Under the pieces are notes generated by a model. It ran no database searches, was not told the origin of the DNA, and saw only the letters and a list, made by a program, of their open reading frames with translations. From Fusarium oxysporum f. sp. lycopersici 4287 (taxonomy: Eukaryota > Ascomycota > Sordariomycetes > Hypocreales > Nectriaceae): DNA of 28,687 nt. The translations under genes and the position numbers were made by a program. This document shows positions 1-8,308 of the stretch, in pieces. The DNA is taken from positions 1 to 28,687 of the forward strand of contig NW_017264859.1 in the NCBI RefSeq assembly GCF_000149955.1, written 5' to 3'. How positions within the stretch are numbered: the first letter of the stretch is position 1; each line of letters starts with the position of its first letter.

Positions 1-603
1 GGAGTCGTCTTTGTAGTGATAAGCGAAAGCGGGCGAGACGTGAGAGACATGAGGGTAAAGGAAACCGTGGTACGGAGCTCGGCGAGCTTTGTTAGTCGAG
101 ATAGACATGGTAGCCATCGTGTTTCCATGATAGCATTGGCGTCTAGAGACAATGTGCACTCTGTCAAGCTCTCCCTTCTCATAATGGTATTGGCGAGCCA
201 GCTTCAGAGCGGACTCAACAGCTTCACTGCCACTGCCAACAAAGAAAGCTTTTTCAAGGCCATATGGATTACCCTCCAGTATAACATTGGCAAGCTCTTC
301 AGCTGGTGCCGTTGTGTAGGATTGTGTGTGAACGTAGCTGACTTTCCGAGCTTGGTCGGTAATGGCTTGAATGACCTCCTCATTGCCGTGGCCAATGAGA
401 GCAACAGCTGCGCCGGCACAACCATCGATAATTGTTTGGCCGCTCGATAACTTGAGCTCAACTCCACTCGCGGACTCGACCATGTAAGGATGTTGGACAA
501 GAGATCTATGCATCAAATATCCTTCTTGATGCATGGGTTTGACGGGCATGGATGATTGGTAGGTGGAGACTTCAGCAAAGTCCTCAATCGTTGAAGGCGC
601 CAT
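1..603 (-). CDS. Class III PLP-dependent aminotransferase, N-terminal 201 residues (runs off left edge)
   Basis: Reading the minus strand from the ATG at 603, 201 codons stay open to the window edge. The protein has the class III (omega-aminotransferase) N-terminal layout. A small domain contains IDGCAGAAVALIGHGNEEV (about residues 62-80). The PLP-phosphate loop FFVGSGSEAVESALKLA follows at about 121-137, and a YHGNT element at about 160-164. The catalytic lysine would lie beyond the edge. Enzymes of this family move an amino group between an amine or omega-amino acid and a keto acid; the substrate cannot be read from this part. No signal peptide is seen, so a cytosolic or organellar enzyme is likely. 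It is divergent from the MFS permease at 1064, with 460 bp between starts. The family call is firm; the specific substrate is unknown. Confidence 0.88.
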   Translation of the reverse strand, partial: MAPSTIEDFAEVSTYQSSMPVKPMHQEGYLMHRSLVQHPYMVESASGVELKLSSGQTIIDGCAGAAVALIGHGNEEVIQAITDQARKVSYVHTQSYTTAPAEELANVILEGNPYGLEKAFFVGSGSEAVESALKLARQYHYEKGELDRVHIVSRRQCYHGNTMATMSISTNKARRAPYHGFLYPHVSHVSPAFAYHYKDDS

Positions 604-1063
604 GTCGATTAATAGAGAATTGAGGCAGAGAAAAGGTGCAATGCTATAGATTGAATGTCTGAAGCGAATAGTCTTTTCTTTTTGCAGAAATTGATTTTGA
701 ATACATTTAAAGAATTCCTCTGGTCCATTTATAAAACGTCAAACCCGAAAACCGATGATCTGAGCCGGAACTCGGGAAAGACAGATTTTTAGCCGGACAC
801 CGACGAGCCGAATGATTCCGGCCCGTCGCTGTGTTATGGAATTCTCATGACAAACAGTATCATACGCTGTGACCCACTGAGATGGGTTGACAGGTTCAGG
901 GCGTCGGTTCTCGTCGTCGGTTTCGCTCTTATGAGAACCGAGGTCAGATGCCGGATCAGATATTTAACTAGAGAACTTTCTCGAACAATAACAACGTTAA
1001 CTTTACAAACATAAATCAGATCATTGTTTCTCTCGATTACTGCTTGTGTACTGAGATTCAAAC
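604..1063. promoter_or_regulatory. Shared divergent promoter of aminotransferase and MFS permease
   Basis: This 460-bp spacer separates two start codons facing away from each other and holds no credible gene of its own. It is rich in CGG/CCG half-sites between about 745 and 825 (several copies of AGCCGG or CCGGA). It also has a perfect 9-bp inverted repeat further in (listed separately). Both patterns suit binding by Zn2Cys6 regulators. Control of both genes from here is inferred from layout only. Confidence 0.4.
904..941. promoter_or_regulatory. Inverted repeat TCGGTTCTC/GAGAACCGA, possible operator
   Basis: TCGGTTCTC at 904-912 is the exact reverse complement of GAGAACCGA at 933-941, with 20 bp between. 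Each arm contains a CGG/CCG triplet, the half-site read by fungal Zn2Cys6 factors. It lies 123 bp upstream of the permease ATG. Function is inferred. Confidence 0.25.
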
Positions 1064-2558
1064 ATGTCAGCACAGACAGACAACCCAGGTTCCGACTGGC
1101 CATGCTCATCGAACTCGTCGGACAACGAAAAAGGCAATGATACAGACATCTCACAACCCGAAAGCGAATCGCCCACTCCAACACAACCGGCGGTCGAGTT
1201 CGATAATCCAAAAGGATGGATAGCTGTGGCAGCCGCAGCATGTTCTCTTTTCGTTTACCTCGGGGTGATCTACTCATGGGGCATTATGCAGGTCAGACTT
1301 GTCGAAGTGACTGGAACAAACCTCACAACCTTGACATTTGTTGGATCACTTGCAACATCATTCATGATATCACTCAGTATCCTCTCTGGTATCGCTGTTC
1401 GAAAGCTTGGCTACCAGAAGACTGCTCTAGCTGGTGGCGTCTTGATGGGTCTAGGTGAATTCCTTGCAAGTTGGACAACAAAGCATGTCGGGGCTCTCTT
1501 TGTCTTCCACGGTGTAATATTTGGCATCGGAGGGGGACTATCCATCTTTGTAAGTTTGAGCTGAAAGAGGATCTGAGATTTTACTAATATTGCCAGGCAT
1601 GCTCGACTGCTCCCCTAAGGTGGTTCAAGAGACACCGTGGCCTGGCTATGGGTATCGTGTTTGGAGGAGGCAGCCTTGGTGCAGCTGTCATGAGCATCGC
1701 GACGAATCTTCTCGTGAAACAAGTCGATGTCGCGTGGACATTCCGCATTCTAGGCTTCATGCTCTGGGGAGTCTGTATTCCAGCTTCATACTTCATTCAA
1801 CAGCCCGAGGGATCCATGAGTGCCGGCTTGAAGCTTCAGTGGTGAGTATCTCCCTGTTACCCTGTTGTCTCAATAGCCTGTTGATTGTGTGATTAGGCAT
1901 CGCTTCCGGGAGCCTCGGTTCCTCCTTATTATCGCCGGGACAGCTTTGTCATGCTTTCCCTTGTTTATTCCACCATACTTTATTCCTATCTTCACCCGAT
2001 CCATGGGTTACTCTCAACAGATTGCGATTATCATACTGGCGGCTTGGAACTTGGCTTCCACCGTTGGCCGGGTTCTAGGGGGCTATACTGCAGACCACTT
2101 GCTTGGCCCTTTGAACAGCTTGATTGTCTGCCTTCTCTTTATTGGTCTCAGCTCACTCGTCGTGTGGCCATTAGCGTCTTCGGTTGGAATCTTCTCTATC
2201 TTCCTCGTATTTAACGGCATTGGCTGTGGAGCGTTTTTTAGTCTGGTTCCTCCCATGCTCGGAGCCACAATGGGGCCAGAGAATACTCTTGGCATCTTGC
2301 CCATTGTTTGGACTACTTGGTTTTGTGGATTCTTCTTCGTATGTCACACATATATGTCCTACTGACTCTCCTTACTGACCAGAATCTCAGGGTACACCTA
2401 TTGCTTCGGGAATCTACTCGCTTGCAGACAGTAGTAATCACAGTCTTTCGGTATTTAGGCCTGCAGCATATTATGCGGGTGGTATGTCGATCATGGGTCT
2501 TTTATTCATTGTCTATATTCGTTTCAGTCTACAGAGACGCATCCTGGCTTGCATATAG
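1064..2558 (+). CDS. MFS permease, monocarboxylate transporter (MCT/SLC16-like) type
   Basis: I read four exons: 1064-1549, 1597-1841, 1897-2338 and 2391-2558. Donors are GTAAGT, GTGAGT and GTATGT, with acceptors CCAG, TTAG and TCAG. Joined, they give 446 residues with no stop. A Ser/Thr/Pro-rich cytosolic tail of about 45 residues precedes 12 predicted membrane helices. MCT-like features include NPKGW before helix 1, YSWGIMQV in helix 1, a long loop after helix 6, and GTPIASGIYS at the start of the last exon, which matches a conserved late-helix motif of fungal MCT-type permeases. The frame forces the acceptor at 2390 rather than the nearby AG at 2382. Such carriers import mono- or dicarboxylic acids and related small molecules. 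Pairing with the divergent aminotransferase suggests uptake of a compound that enzyme handles, but the substrate is not readable. Confidence 0.85.
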
Positions 2559-3066
2559 TTATAGAATACTGTTATCCTTCGATCCAAGTTGTGCATATTT
2601 CTGTTTGCCACGTATCCTGAATAGGGGTCCCATTGCGACTAAAGTTCATAACAACCTCTCGATGAAATGGATGCCTTTGGGAGGGACTCCTGCCACTGCA
2701 TACGGACCGTATAATAGTTAACAGTTAAGTGGAATAAACCCTGTCAAGAGCGCTAAATCATTTCATTTCCAATACATGTTTCTCCAAGCTACTCATTCAA
2801 TGCTTAGAGTGCTGGAAACTTGGCCTCCAGTACTGAATAAAAACTCGATTATTAAATCTCGGGTTGAAGATTCTACTCAGTGAAGGGCCAACTATGAGCT
2901 GATAATTTTGGTTAATAGAGGGAGTCTTTACCCCACAATTTTCCTCCAATTGTCCAAAGATTACCATAAGTTATTATCTTTTATTCGTGGACTTATGCAA
3001 TTGAATGATATATACTTTAAAAGGTTAGCCGGACGAATAGAAGTGAAGTTTGTTGCAAGGGTTCTA
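2559..3066. other. Spacer between MFS permease and transposon
   Basis: This AT-rich 3' flank of the permease shows no convincing gene. An open frame crosses it from 2908 into the transposase, but it passes through the left terminal inverted repeat and has no matching domain, so it is chance read-through. The TA at 3065-3066 is the left half of the transposon target duplication. Confidence 0.5.
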
Positions 3067-3107
3067 ACGTATCTTACCACCACTCCGCCCACCCCCCCAC
3101 TCCGCCC
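3067..3107 (+). repeat. Left terminal inverted repeat of the Fot1/pogo-type element
   Basis: The stretch starts ACGTATCTTACCACCACTCC and continues C-rich to CCGCCC. Read inward, it matches the reverse complement of 4884-4924 at 38 of 41 positions, with differences at positions 9, 30 and 35. Weaker similarity runs on to a shared GATAG near position 53. TA precedes it. Confidence 0.9.
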
Positions 3108-3213
3108 ATTTGGTGATAGTCTCAACACCACAACAGCTATCGATGATGCGTGCACTTTATTTTGCCAATTATGCATCAAAAAAATCCAAATTTTCAGAAT
3201 AGCTTCATTTATC

Positions 3214-4806
3214 ATGGATCGTGAATTGAGAATTTCCAGAGCAATTTCTGAGGCCTCTACGAGGGGCGTTCGCGGTGCAGCTAAGTGGGAGACCGTGCCG
3301 AGGTCGACTTTGAGGGATCGGATCGGTGGCGCGCAACCGACGCGTTTACAACACCAAAAATACCTCTCGCTGACGCCGCAACAGGAACAGGAACTCATCG
3401 ACCTTATATTAATACGGGAAAAGTATTCCCAGCCGTTATTGAAGAAGGAGATCCATGAATATGCCCAGCATCTTGCCGAATTGAACGGCTGTGGAAGTCA
3501 TCTAGGGAAAAATTGGGTAAACCGATTCTTCAAACGACATAACAGCGTTATGTTAAAGCCATCACGACTTATTTCGGTCGCAAGGAAGAAGTCTGTCACG
3601 GAAGAGGGACTGAGGGAGTATTATGAGGGACTCAGGCGTCTTATTATTGACTTATCAATTGGTACAGACCGTATGCACAACCTCGACGAGACTGGAGTCC
3701 AAGAAGGGGAAACTATAGCCGGCATAGTAGCTGGAACGGTCCTGACGAGCTCGTCAGAGAAGATACAGTCAGACGCTTCCGCTTGGATCTCGATATTAGA
3801 GACGATATCTGCTGACGGTCGCCGACTGACCCCAACGGTAATATTTACAGGATTATCGCTACAGGGACAGTATTTTCCAAGGGATATACCGGATTGGAAG
3901 TTTACTTGCAGCGAGAAAGGCTGGTCTAATACAGAAATATTGCTACGGTGGTTCTACGACGTTTATCTGCCCGAGACTCATCCAAAAGACCCGTCTTCCT
4001 GGCGACTATTAGTCCTCGATCAACATAAGACTCATATAAGTCCCGCCTTCATGAAGAAGGCAATGATGAACAAGGTCTGGCTTAGTTGGCTGCCGTCGCA
4101 CTCGTCACATATCACTCAACCGCTGGACCTTGGTCTTTTTTCCCCGTTGAAAAGATACTATCGAGAAGAGACAGCTGGAATGGAGACCTACGAAGCGACA
4201 TCAAATAGACAGAAACACATCTTCGTACAGGCATATAAAATAGCTTCTGAGAAAGCCTTCAGTCCAGAGAACATCCGACAGGCGTTTCGAGCATCAGGGA
4301 TATACCCAGTCGATGTTGATCAAGCTATAAAGAGGTTGAAGCCCAAAGAGCGTCGCGGACCGACTTTTCAGCCTCCCACAACACCACCAATCACGGTTGA
4401 AGTCGATCGCGATATCTTCAATACGCCCTCGTCAAGCCGCGATATAGAAAGACTACTCCAACGGGTCGATTGGTCGTCAGGGAATACTGAAAGGGACGTC
4501 AGAATGATCCTACGGAAGGCAGGAAAGTCACTGGACCAAAGAGGTGCGTCTACAGTCTTCCAGGAGCAAAAAATCGCCGTACAGAAAGCTCAAATAGCTG
4601 GTCTAAAGCCGTCAGGCCGTTGCAAGGTCAATTGGGACCCGAACAAGGCTTTTCCTCACGTTGATAATCTTATTATAGCGAGGGACCGGTCCGAGATGAA
4701 CACTTGGAAGTTAAATGACGAAGCCGCGGCGGAAAATCGTCCGCCGAAGCGGAGGAAAAAGCAGTCGGTTGAGCAAGAGTTTTTTAGTCAATACCCAAAA
4801 TCTTAA
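3214..4806 (+). CDS. Fot1/pogo-type transposase (CENP-B-like HTH, DDE_1 superfamily)
   Basis: 530 residues in one exon, starting at the first in-frame ATG inside the element. Residues 1-45 form a psq-type helix-turn-helix. Residues about 50-115 form a Tc5/CENP-B-type DNA-binding domain ending LGKNWVNRFFKRH. The DDE_1 catalytic core follows, with Asp158 in NLDETGV, Asp269 in LLVLDQHKTH and Asp305 in HITQPLDLGLFSPLK. That is a DD35D triad of three aspartates, as in pogo/Fot1 enzymes. The usual LDGHGSH is LDQHKTH here. A basic run PPKRRKK near the C-terminus may be a nuclear signal. The protein cuts and pastes the element by binding its terminal repeats. Its length is close to the roughly 540 residues usual for Fot1. 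No internal stop is present, so it may be active. Confidence 0.93.
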   Translation: MDRELRISRAISEASTRGVRGAAKWETVPRSTLRDRIGGAQPTRLQHQKYLSLTPQQEQELIDLILIREKYSQPLLKKEIHEYAQHLAELNGCGSHLGKNWVNRFFKRHNSVMLKPSRLISVARKKSVTEEGLREYYEGLRRLIIDLSIGTDRMHNLDETGVQEGETIAGIVAGTVLTSSSEKIQSDASAWISILETISADGRRLTPTVIFTGLSLQGQYFPRDIPDWKFTCSEKGWSNTEILLRWFYDVYLPETHPKDPSSWRLLVLDQHKTHISPAFMKKAMMNKVWLSWLPSHSSHITQPLDLGLFSPLKRYYREETAGMETYEATSNRQKHIFVQAYKIASEKAFSPENIRQAFRASGIYPVDVDQAIKRLKPKERRGPTFQPPTTPPITVEVDRDIFNTPSSSRDIERLLQRVDWSSGNTERDVRMILRKAGKSLDQRGASTVFQEQKIAVQKAQIAGLKPSGRCKVNWDPNKAFPHVDNLIIARDRSEMNTWKLNDEAAAENRPPKRRKKQSVEQEFFSQYPKS

Positions 4807-4883
4807 TTGAATTGAAGCTATTTTCATAATTTGAGAATTAATCTATATAATGCGTTGGAACGGAAATGAAGCTATCGCAGGTG

Positions 4884-4924
4884 GGGCGGTGTGGAGGGGT
4901 GGGCGGAGTGGTGGTCAGATACGT
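4884..4924 (-). repeat. Right terminal inverted repeat of the Fot1/pogo-type element
   Basis: Its reverse complement starts ACGTATCTGACCACCACTCC and matches the left repeat at 38 of 41 positions. It is followed directly by TA at 4925-4926, the right half of the target duplication. Confidence 0.9.
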
Positions 4925-5152
4925 TAGGTAAGTTGAATTTCGAGATCGCGGGGTAAGTGAGAACAGAACCCCAAAGGCGTCCCGCCCCCAAAGTGATCTG
5001 CAGACGATAGGACACATATCTTGACGTGTTCTGCTGTTAATAGATGATTTTCAGGCAGTCAGTTAAACCTCATATTTACAGTCGCTTTTATCTCAGACAG
5101 AGACACTATGAAGTTAGTCAAGCACCTGCCTTAGTCCCCCATCTTGTAATAG

Positions 5153-5878
5153 TCGCCTTATGTCATTGAAGCTCACCAACTCGATAGACTCGATATCGCA
5201 AAGCTTACAGCTTTCCTAGTGGCCAATTCCACAGGCACTGGTGTTCTTGTTTGCCCTGGCGGTGGTTATAGCCATGTCTCTATTGTCAAGGAAGGTTACA
5301 CTCCAGCTGCATACCTTAATAAGCTTGGTATTGATGCGTGGGTTCTCGATTATACTACGACATCTAATGCAACTGCACCTATTTATCCAAAACCCGAGGA
5401 TGAGGTCTTCGCTGCTCTCAAGAAAATACGTCATGATAACCCCAAAATCGAGAAGCTTGGCATTTGGGGCTTCTCAGCAGGCGGCCACCTTGCATCCACA
5501 ACCCTCACCAACCCTAAGGCCGGCCTGGATTTTGGCATCCTCGCATATCCCGTGATTACCTTGGAAGGCAACTATACGCATATCGGCTCTCGCGACAATC
5601 TCGTCGGGCCCAACGCGACGGCCGAGGAGCTGCACGATCTATCAGCGCAGAACCTGGTCTCTGACACAACACCCCCGACATTTTTGTTCCATACCTTCGA
5701 CGACCAAGCTGTTCCAGTGCAAAACACTCTCATGTTTGCTGAAGCCATGGCAGCCCATAAGAGAAAAGCTCAGGTTTTGATTTTACCAAATGGTCCACAT
5801 GGTCTCGGATTGGCTCTTGATGACCCTGTACGCAGTTGGACATCCGAATTAACACGATTTCTCACATATTCAATCTAG
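5153..5878 (+). CDS. Alpha/beta-hydrolase (BD-FAE/acetyl-esterase-like), 5' end missing or unresolved
   Basis: The open frame runs from just after a TAG at 5150-5152 to TAG at 5876-5878, with no ATG at its head; the in-frame GTG at 5219 is not a credible fungal start. It shows VLVCPGGGY (oxyanion region), GFSAGGH (nucleophile Ser codon at 5474), HTFDDQAVP (acid Asp) and PHGLGLA (His), so the whole catalytic triad is present. The similarity seems to extend upstream of 5219 through DIAKLTAFLVANSTG. The family usually has a signal peptide and about 50 more N-terminal residues, which I cannot find. The AATAG at 5148-5152 could be an acceptor, but no fitting upstream exon is visible. It is either a truncated relic or a gene with an unrecognised first exon. 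Such enzymes deacetylate sugars or release feruloyl groups. The transposon ends 228 bp upstream. Confidence 0.6.
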   Translation, partial: SPYVIEAHQLDRLDIAKLTAFLVANSTGTGVLVCPGGGYSHVSIVKEGYTPAAYLNKLGIDAWVLDYTTTSNATAPIYPKPEDEVFAALKKIRHDNPKIEKLGIWGFSAGGHLASTTLTNPKAGLDFGILAYPVITLEGNYTHIGSRDNLVGPNATAEELHDLSAQNLVSDTTPPTFLFHTFDDQAVPVQNTLMFAEAMAAHKRKAQVLILPNGPHGLGLALDDPVRSWTSELTRFLTYSI

Positions 5879-6613
5879 AAGGGATCAAACAGAGACAAGT
5901 AGTATTGCACAGAGGCCTGTGGTTATAGTAAACATAGTAAACCTAGCTATAATAAAAGAGATTTCTCCCAACACGTTCAATATTCATAGTCATCTATGCA
6001 GACAGTATAAGCTTCGTAGTTGTAATATCTTGAGATATTAATTACTGACTTTGTCTTTTTTATTAATAAAAACTAGTTTAGATAAACTTACAGCAATATC
6101 ATCGCTGCTCCCGAAGGCTGTAGTTAAGAAATTGTTTTTCTTGTATAAGATGCAAATAAAGGTCGAACTTTCTTATCTTGTAACATTGATGAAATCTGCT
6201 CTCTTCAAATTCAGGTTATGCATATGTCTCTTTGGTGAGAAAAACCTCAGCTGGCCATAATAAAATTATTACCATCTGATCAGTCTAGGCCTTTCATTTC
6301 ATTCATGCATCCCTGAATAGCGCTCAGCACCCTCGTAGCGCTATGTACAATAGCGCGTTTCGGGTGGATATTTTCGTCTACCACGGCGACGCGATTGGGC
6401 AAGATGTCGATCTAGACCACGAGAACCCCGAGGCAAATTCAGTAGGTCCAAAAGGGTCATCAATAGCTTCAAAATTGACCAGCTCAGCGGCAGCCACGAT
6501 GTACAGGGGAGACAGCAGCTGATGCTATTTAATGACTCGTTGCGCTGTGGTATCCTCGTTCTTGTCATCTTTCGCCAACTCCTTTTTGTCGGCTAAAAGT
6601 CGAGTTTGCAAAA
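5879..6613. other. Intergenic, AT-rich, no gene seen
   Basis: This 735-bp spacer has only short, low-complexity open frames with no protein-like pattern. The last 100 bp upstream of 6614 (with CTATTTAAT near 6524) probably form the promoter of the secreted-protein gene. Confidence 0.4.
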
Positions 6614-7960
6614 ATGAAGTTCTTTGGAATCCTCGCGCCCTTGGGCATGATCGTCGTAGGTGCTGACGCTGCTTTTTGGAACCCATTTATTCGGAGCCCC
6701 GATGTTTGTTATAATGGTATGTTAATCTACTAGCGAAGTCGTGCCATTGGCTAACGAAGCGCTCTGACAGCTGTTGCGCAGCCCAACAATAAGCAGCGTA
6801 CCTCTGACTGCAAGTCATTTCTTCTCACTACAATAACTCCCAAGAAGGCGTATGATATTCCAACTCGGTCTAGATGCTGCAAAAACTAATGCAACGTGCA
6901 TAGCACCATTTACAAAACAACTACAATCACCAAGAAGACCCCGACCGTCAGAAAGTCAATCACCGTCACCAGTACCTCATCCGCCATCGCTACGAGCGTA
7001 AGCTCCGTCGTGCAGACCATCACAGACAACATCGTCGTGACACGGACCGTGGAACAAACCAAATTTGTGACTGAACAGGCCACGGCGACAATCACAACCC
7101 AGGGTGCCGATCTCAACTCGCCTTTCAAGCACAAACGCTCTGTACCTCACATCCCAGAATACCTCAACAGCATATGCACAAACTCCGCTCAGTACTCATC
7201 GGCTTGCTCCCGCATCGGTGTCACTGCCAAGACAGTCAACGGCCCTAGAGTAACTGTCGTCTCTAAGATAATTCACGTCAAGATCCCACGCGCCAGCACC
7301 GTCAGGACAACGGTCAGCACCACCTGGGTCACTCAGACGGTAAAGACCACTGTCGTCTTGAAGACTTACAGCACCGAAGAAGTCACCAAGACTATCGATG
7401 TCGTCACTGACGATGTCACTATCGCTACCAAGACCGTCACCGAGACTACGACAAAGACCGAAACAGCCGAGCCACTCCAGACAGTTAAGTTGATTGCAAT
7501 TGGTAGCAATGATCCCTCGCTCGCAACTTCAGGCTCGCTTGGCTTTTCATTCCTTGAGTCCTCCCAAGGCACCAGTTTTTACGTGGACTTCAACTCTGAT
7601 GCCTCGACCGTTCAGCAATATACCGTACACAAGGGAACCGGCGAAGTGAAAGCACTCAACGGACCAGGCAGTGCAGCTGGCCAGTCTGCTTCGTACAACT
7701 TCTCACCCGGAAGTGGAAACCCCTACGGCTCTGTCATGATCCAGGGCAAGGGTGCGCCGCCCTTGGTTTGCAAGGTCGCAGATGGAACGGGATATCAATA
7801 TCTACAGTGCAAATTCAGCAGCAACCAGATCGCCGACTTTTGGACATGTAAACAGCGTTTGTTATTGGTCTACCCAGGGTATGACTTATCCCGCTGTTAT
7901 ATGGATGGCAATGTTTACACGGGTTATAAAATTCCTATCATTCGAGTGTCAACCAACTAA
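6614..7960 (+). CDS. Secreted Thr/Val-rich protein of unknown function
   Basis: Three exons are inferred: 6614-6716, 6771-6849 and 6904-7960, with introns GTATGT..ACAG and GTATGA..ATAG. Joined, they give 412 residues. Residues 1-19 (MKFFGILAPLGMIVVGADA) are a signal peptide. A short Cys module follows, with Cys in DVCYN and in TSDCKSFL, ending in TITPKK. This arrangement recurs in fungal secreted proteins before Thr-rich stalks. The middle is a TVT/TTV-rich stalk of about 180 residues, interrupted by a Lys-Arg site (KHKRS, about residues 136-140) that a Kex2-type protease could cut. The last 150 residues form a Gly/Ser-rich globular-looking domain with several Cys (CKVADG, YLQCKF, FWTCKQ, LSRCYM). 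No GPI signal is seen. It is likely released or cell-wall associated; I recognise no enzyme motif. Confidence 0.75.
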
Positions 7961-8308
7961 GATATCATATGTATTAGCTTTCACTGCTTCTTCACAGTTA
8001 GTTAGATTGAGCCTCGATATATTTCTTTGTCTAGTTTTTTGCATATAGACTCGGGAATGCCGGAAAGCTACCAAAATAGCTTCAAATACTGCAGACATAA
8101 TTTGGCCGTTTTCTTTCTAATTATTGCAGATTTAGACTTCTGCTGCAAGGCCGGATTAAATATTCATCGGGACAGCCTGACATTTTCCCGCACTCCTCGA
8201 GATTAACTAGCCATTGGTGCACTATTTCAATATGCAAGAGAATAAAGAGATATATAAATGAAAGTAAAGTGATCTCAAGAGTAACCCCGCATTAGAAATT
8301 AAAGATAT
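7961..8308. other. Convergent 3' spacer
   Basis: This 348-bp AT-rich region lies between the stop of the secreted protein and the stop of the carboxylesterase on the other strand. No gene is seen; it should contain both transcript ends. Confidence 0.4.

Larger units (their letters stand above)
3067..4924 (+). mobile_element. Fot1/pogo-type Tc1-mariner DNA transposon, complete
   Basis: The element is 1858 bp with terminal inverted repeats of about 41 bp (38 matches by eye) that begin ACGTATCT at both ends. It is flanked directly by TA at 3065-3066 and 4925-4926, the target duplication of this superfamily. It holds one open transposase frame of 530 codons. Length, ends, target site and coding content all match Fot1-like elements of Fusarium and relatives. 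No stop or frameshift breaks the transposase and the repeats are nearly identical. The copy therefore shows no sign of repeat-induced mutation and may be young or still mobile, which is inference. Confidence 0.92.

Noticed and set aside
834..1277. Minus-strand open frame of 147 codons over the MFS start
   Set aside because: Antisense of the permease promoter and first exon, with no domain pattern.
2908..3213. In-frame upstream extension of the transposase
   Set aside because: It crosses the left terminal inverted repeat and starts outside the element; the ATG at 3214 begins the psq-type domain.
5101..5152. First exon of the esterase from the ATG at 5108 with a GTTAGT donor
   Set aside because: The join to the AATAG acceptor at 5152 puts the esterase out of frame and meets a stop.
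6051..6260. Short plus-strand frame in AT-rich spacer
   Set aside because: Low-complexity residues, no motif, no intron or promoter support.
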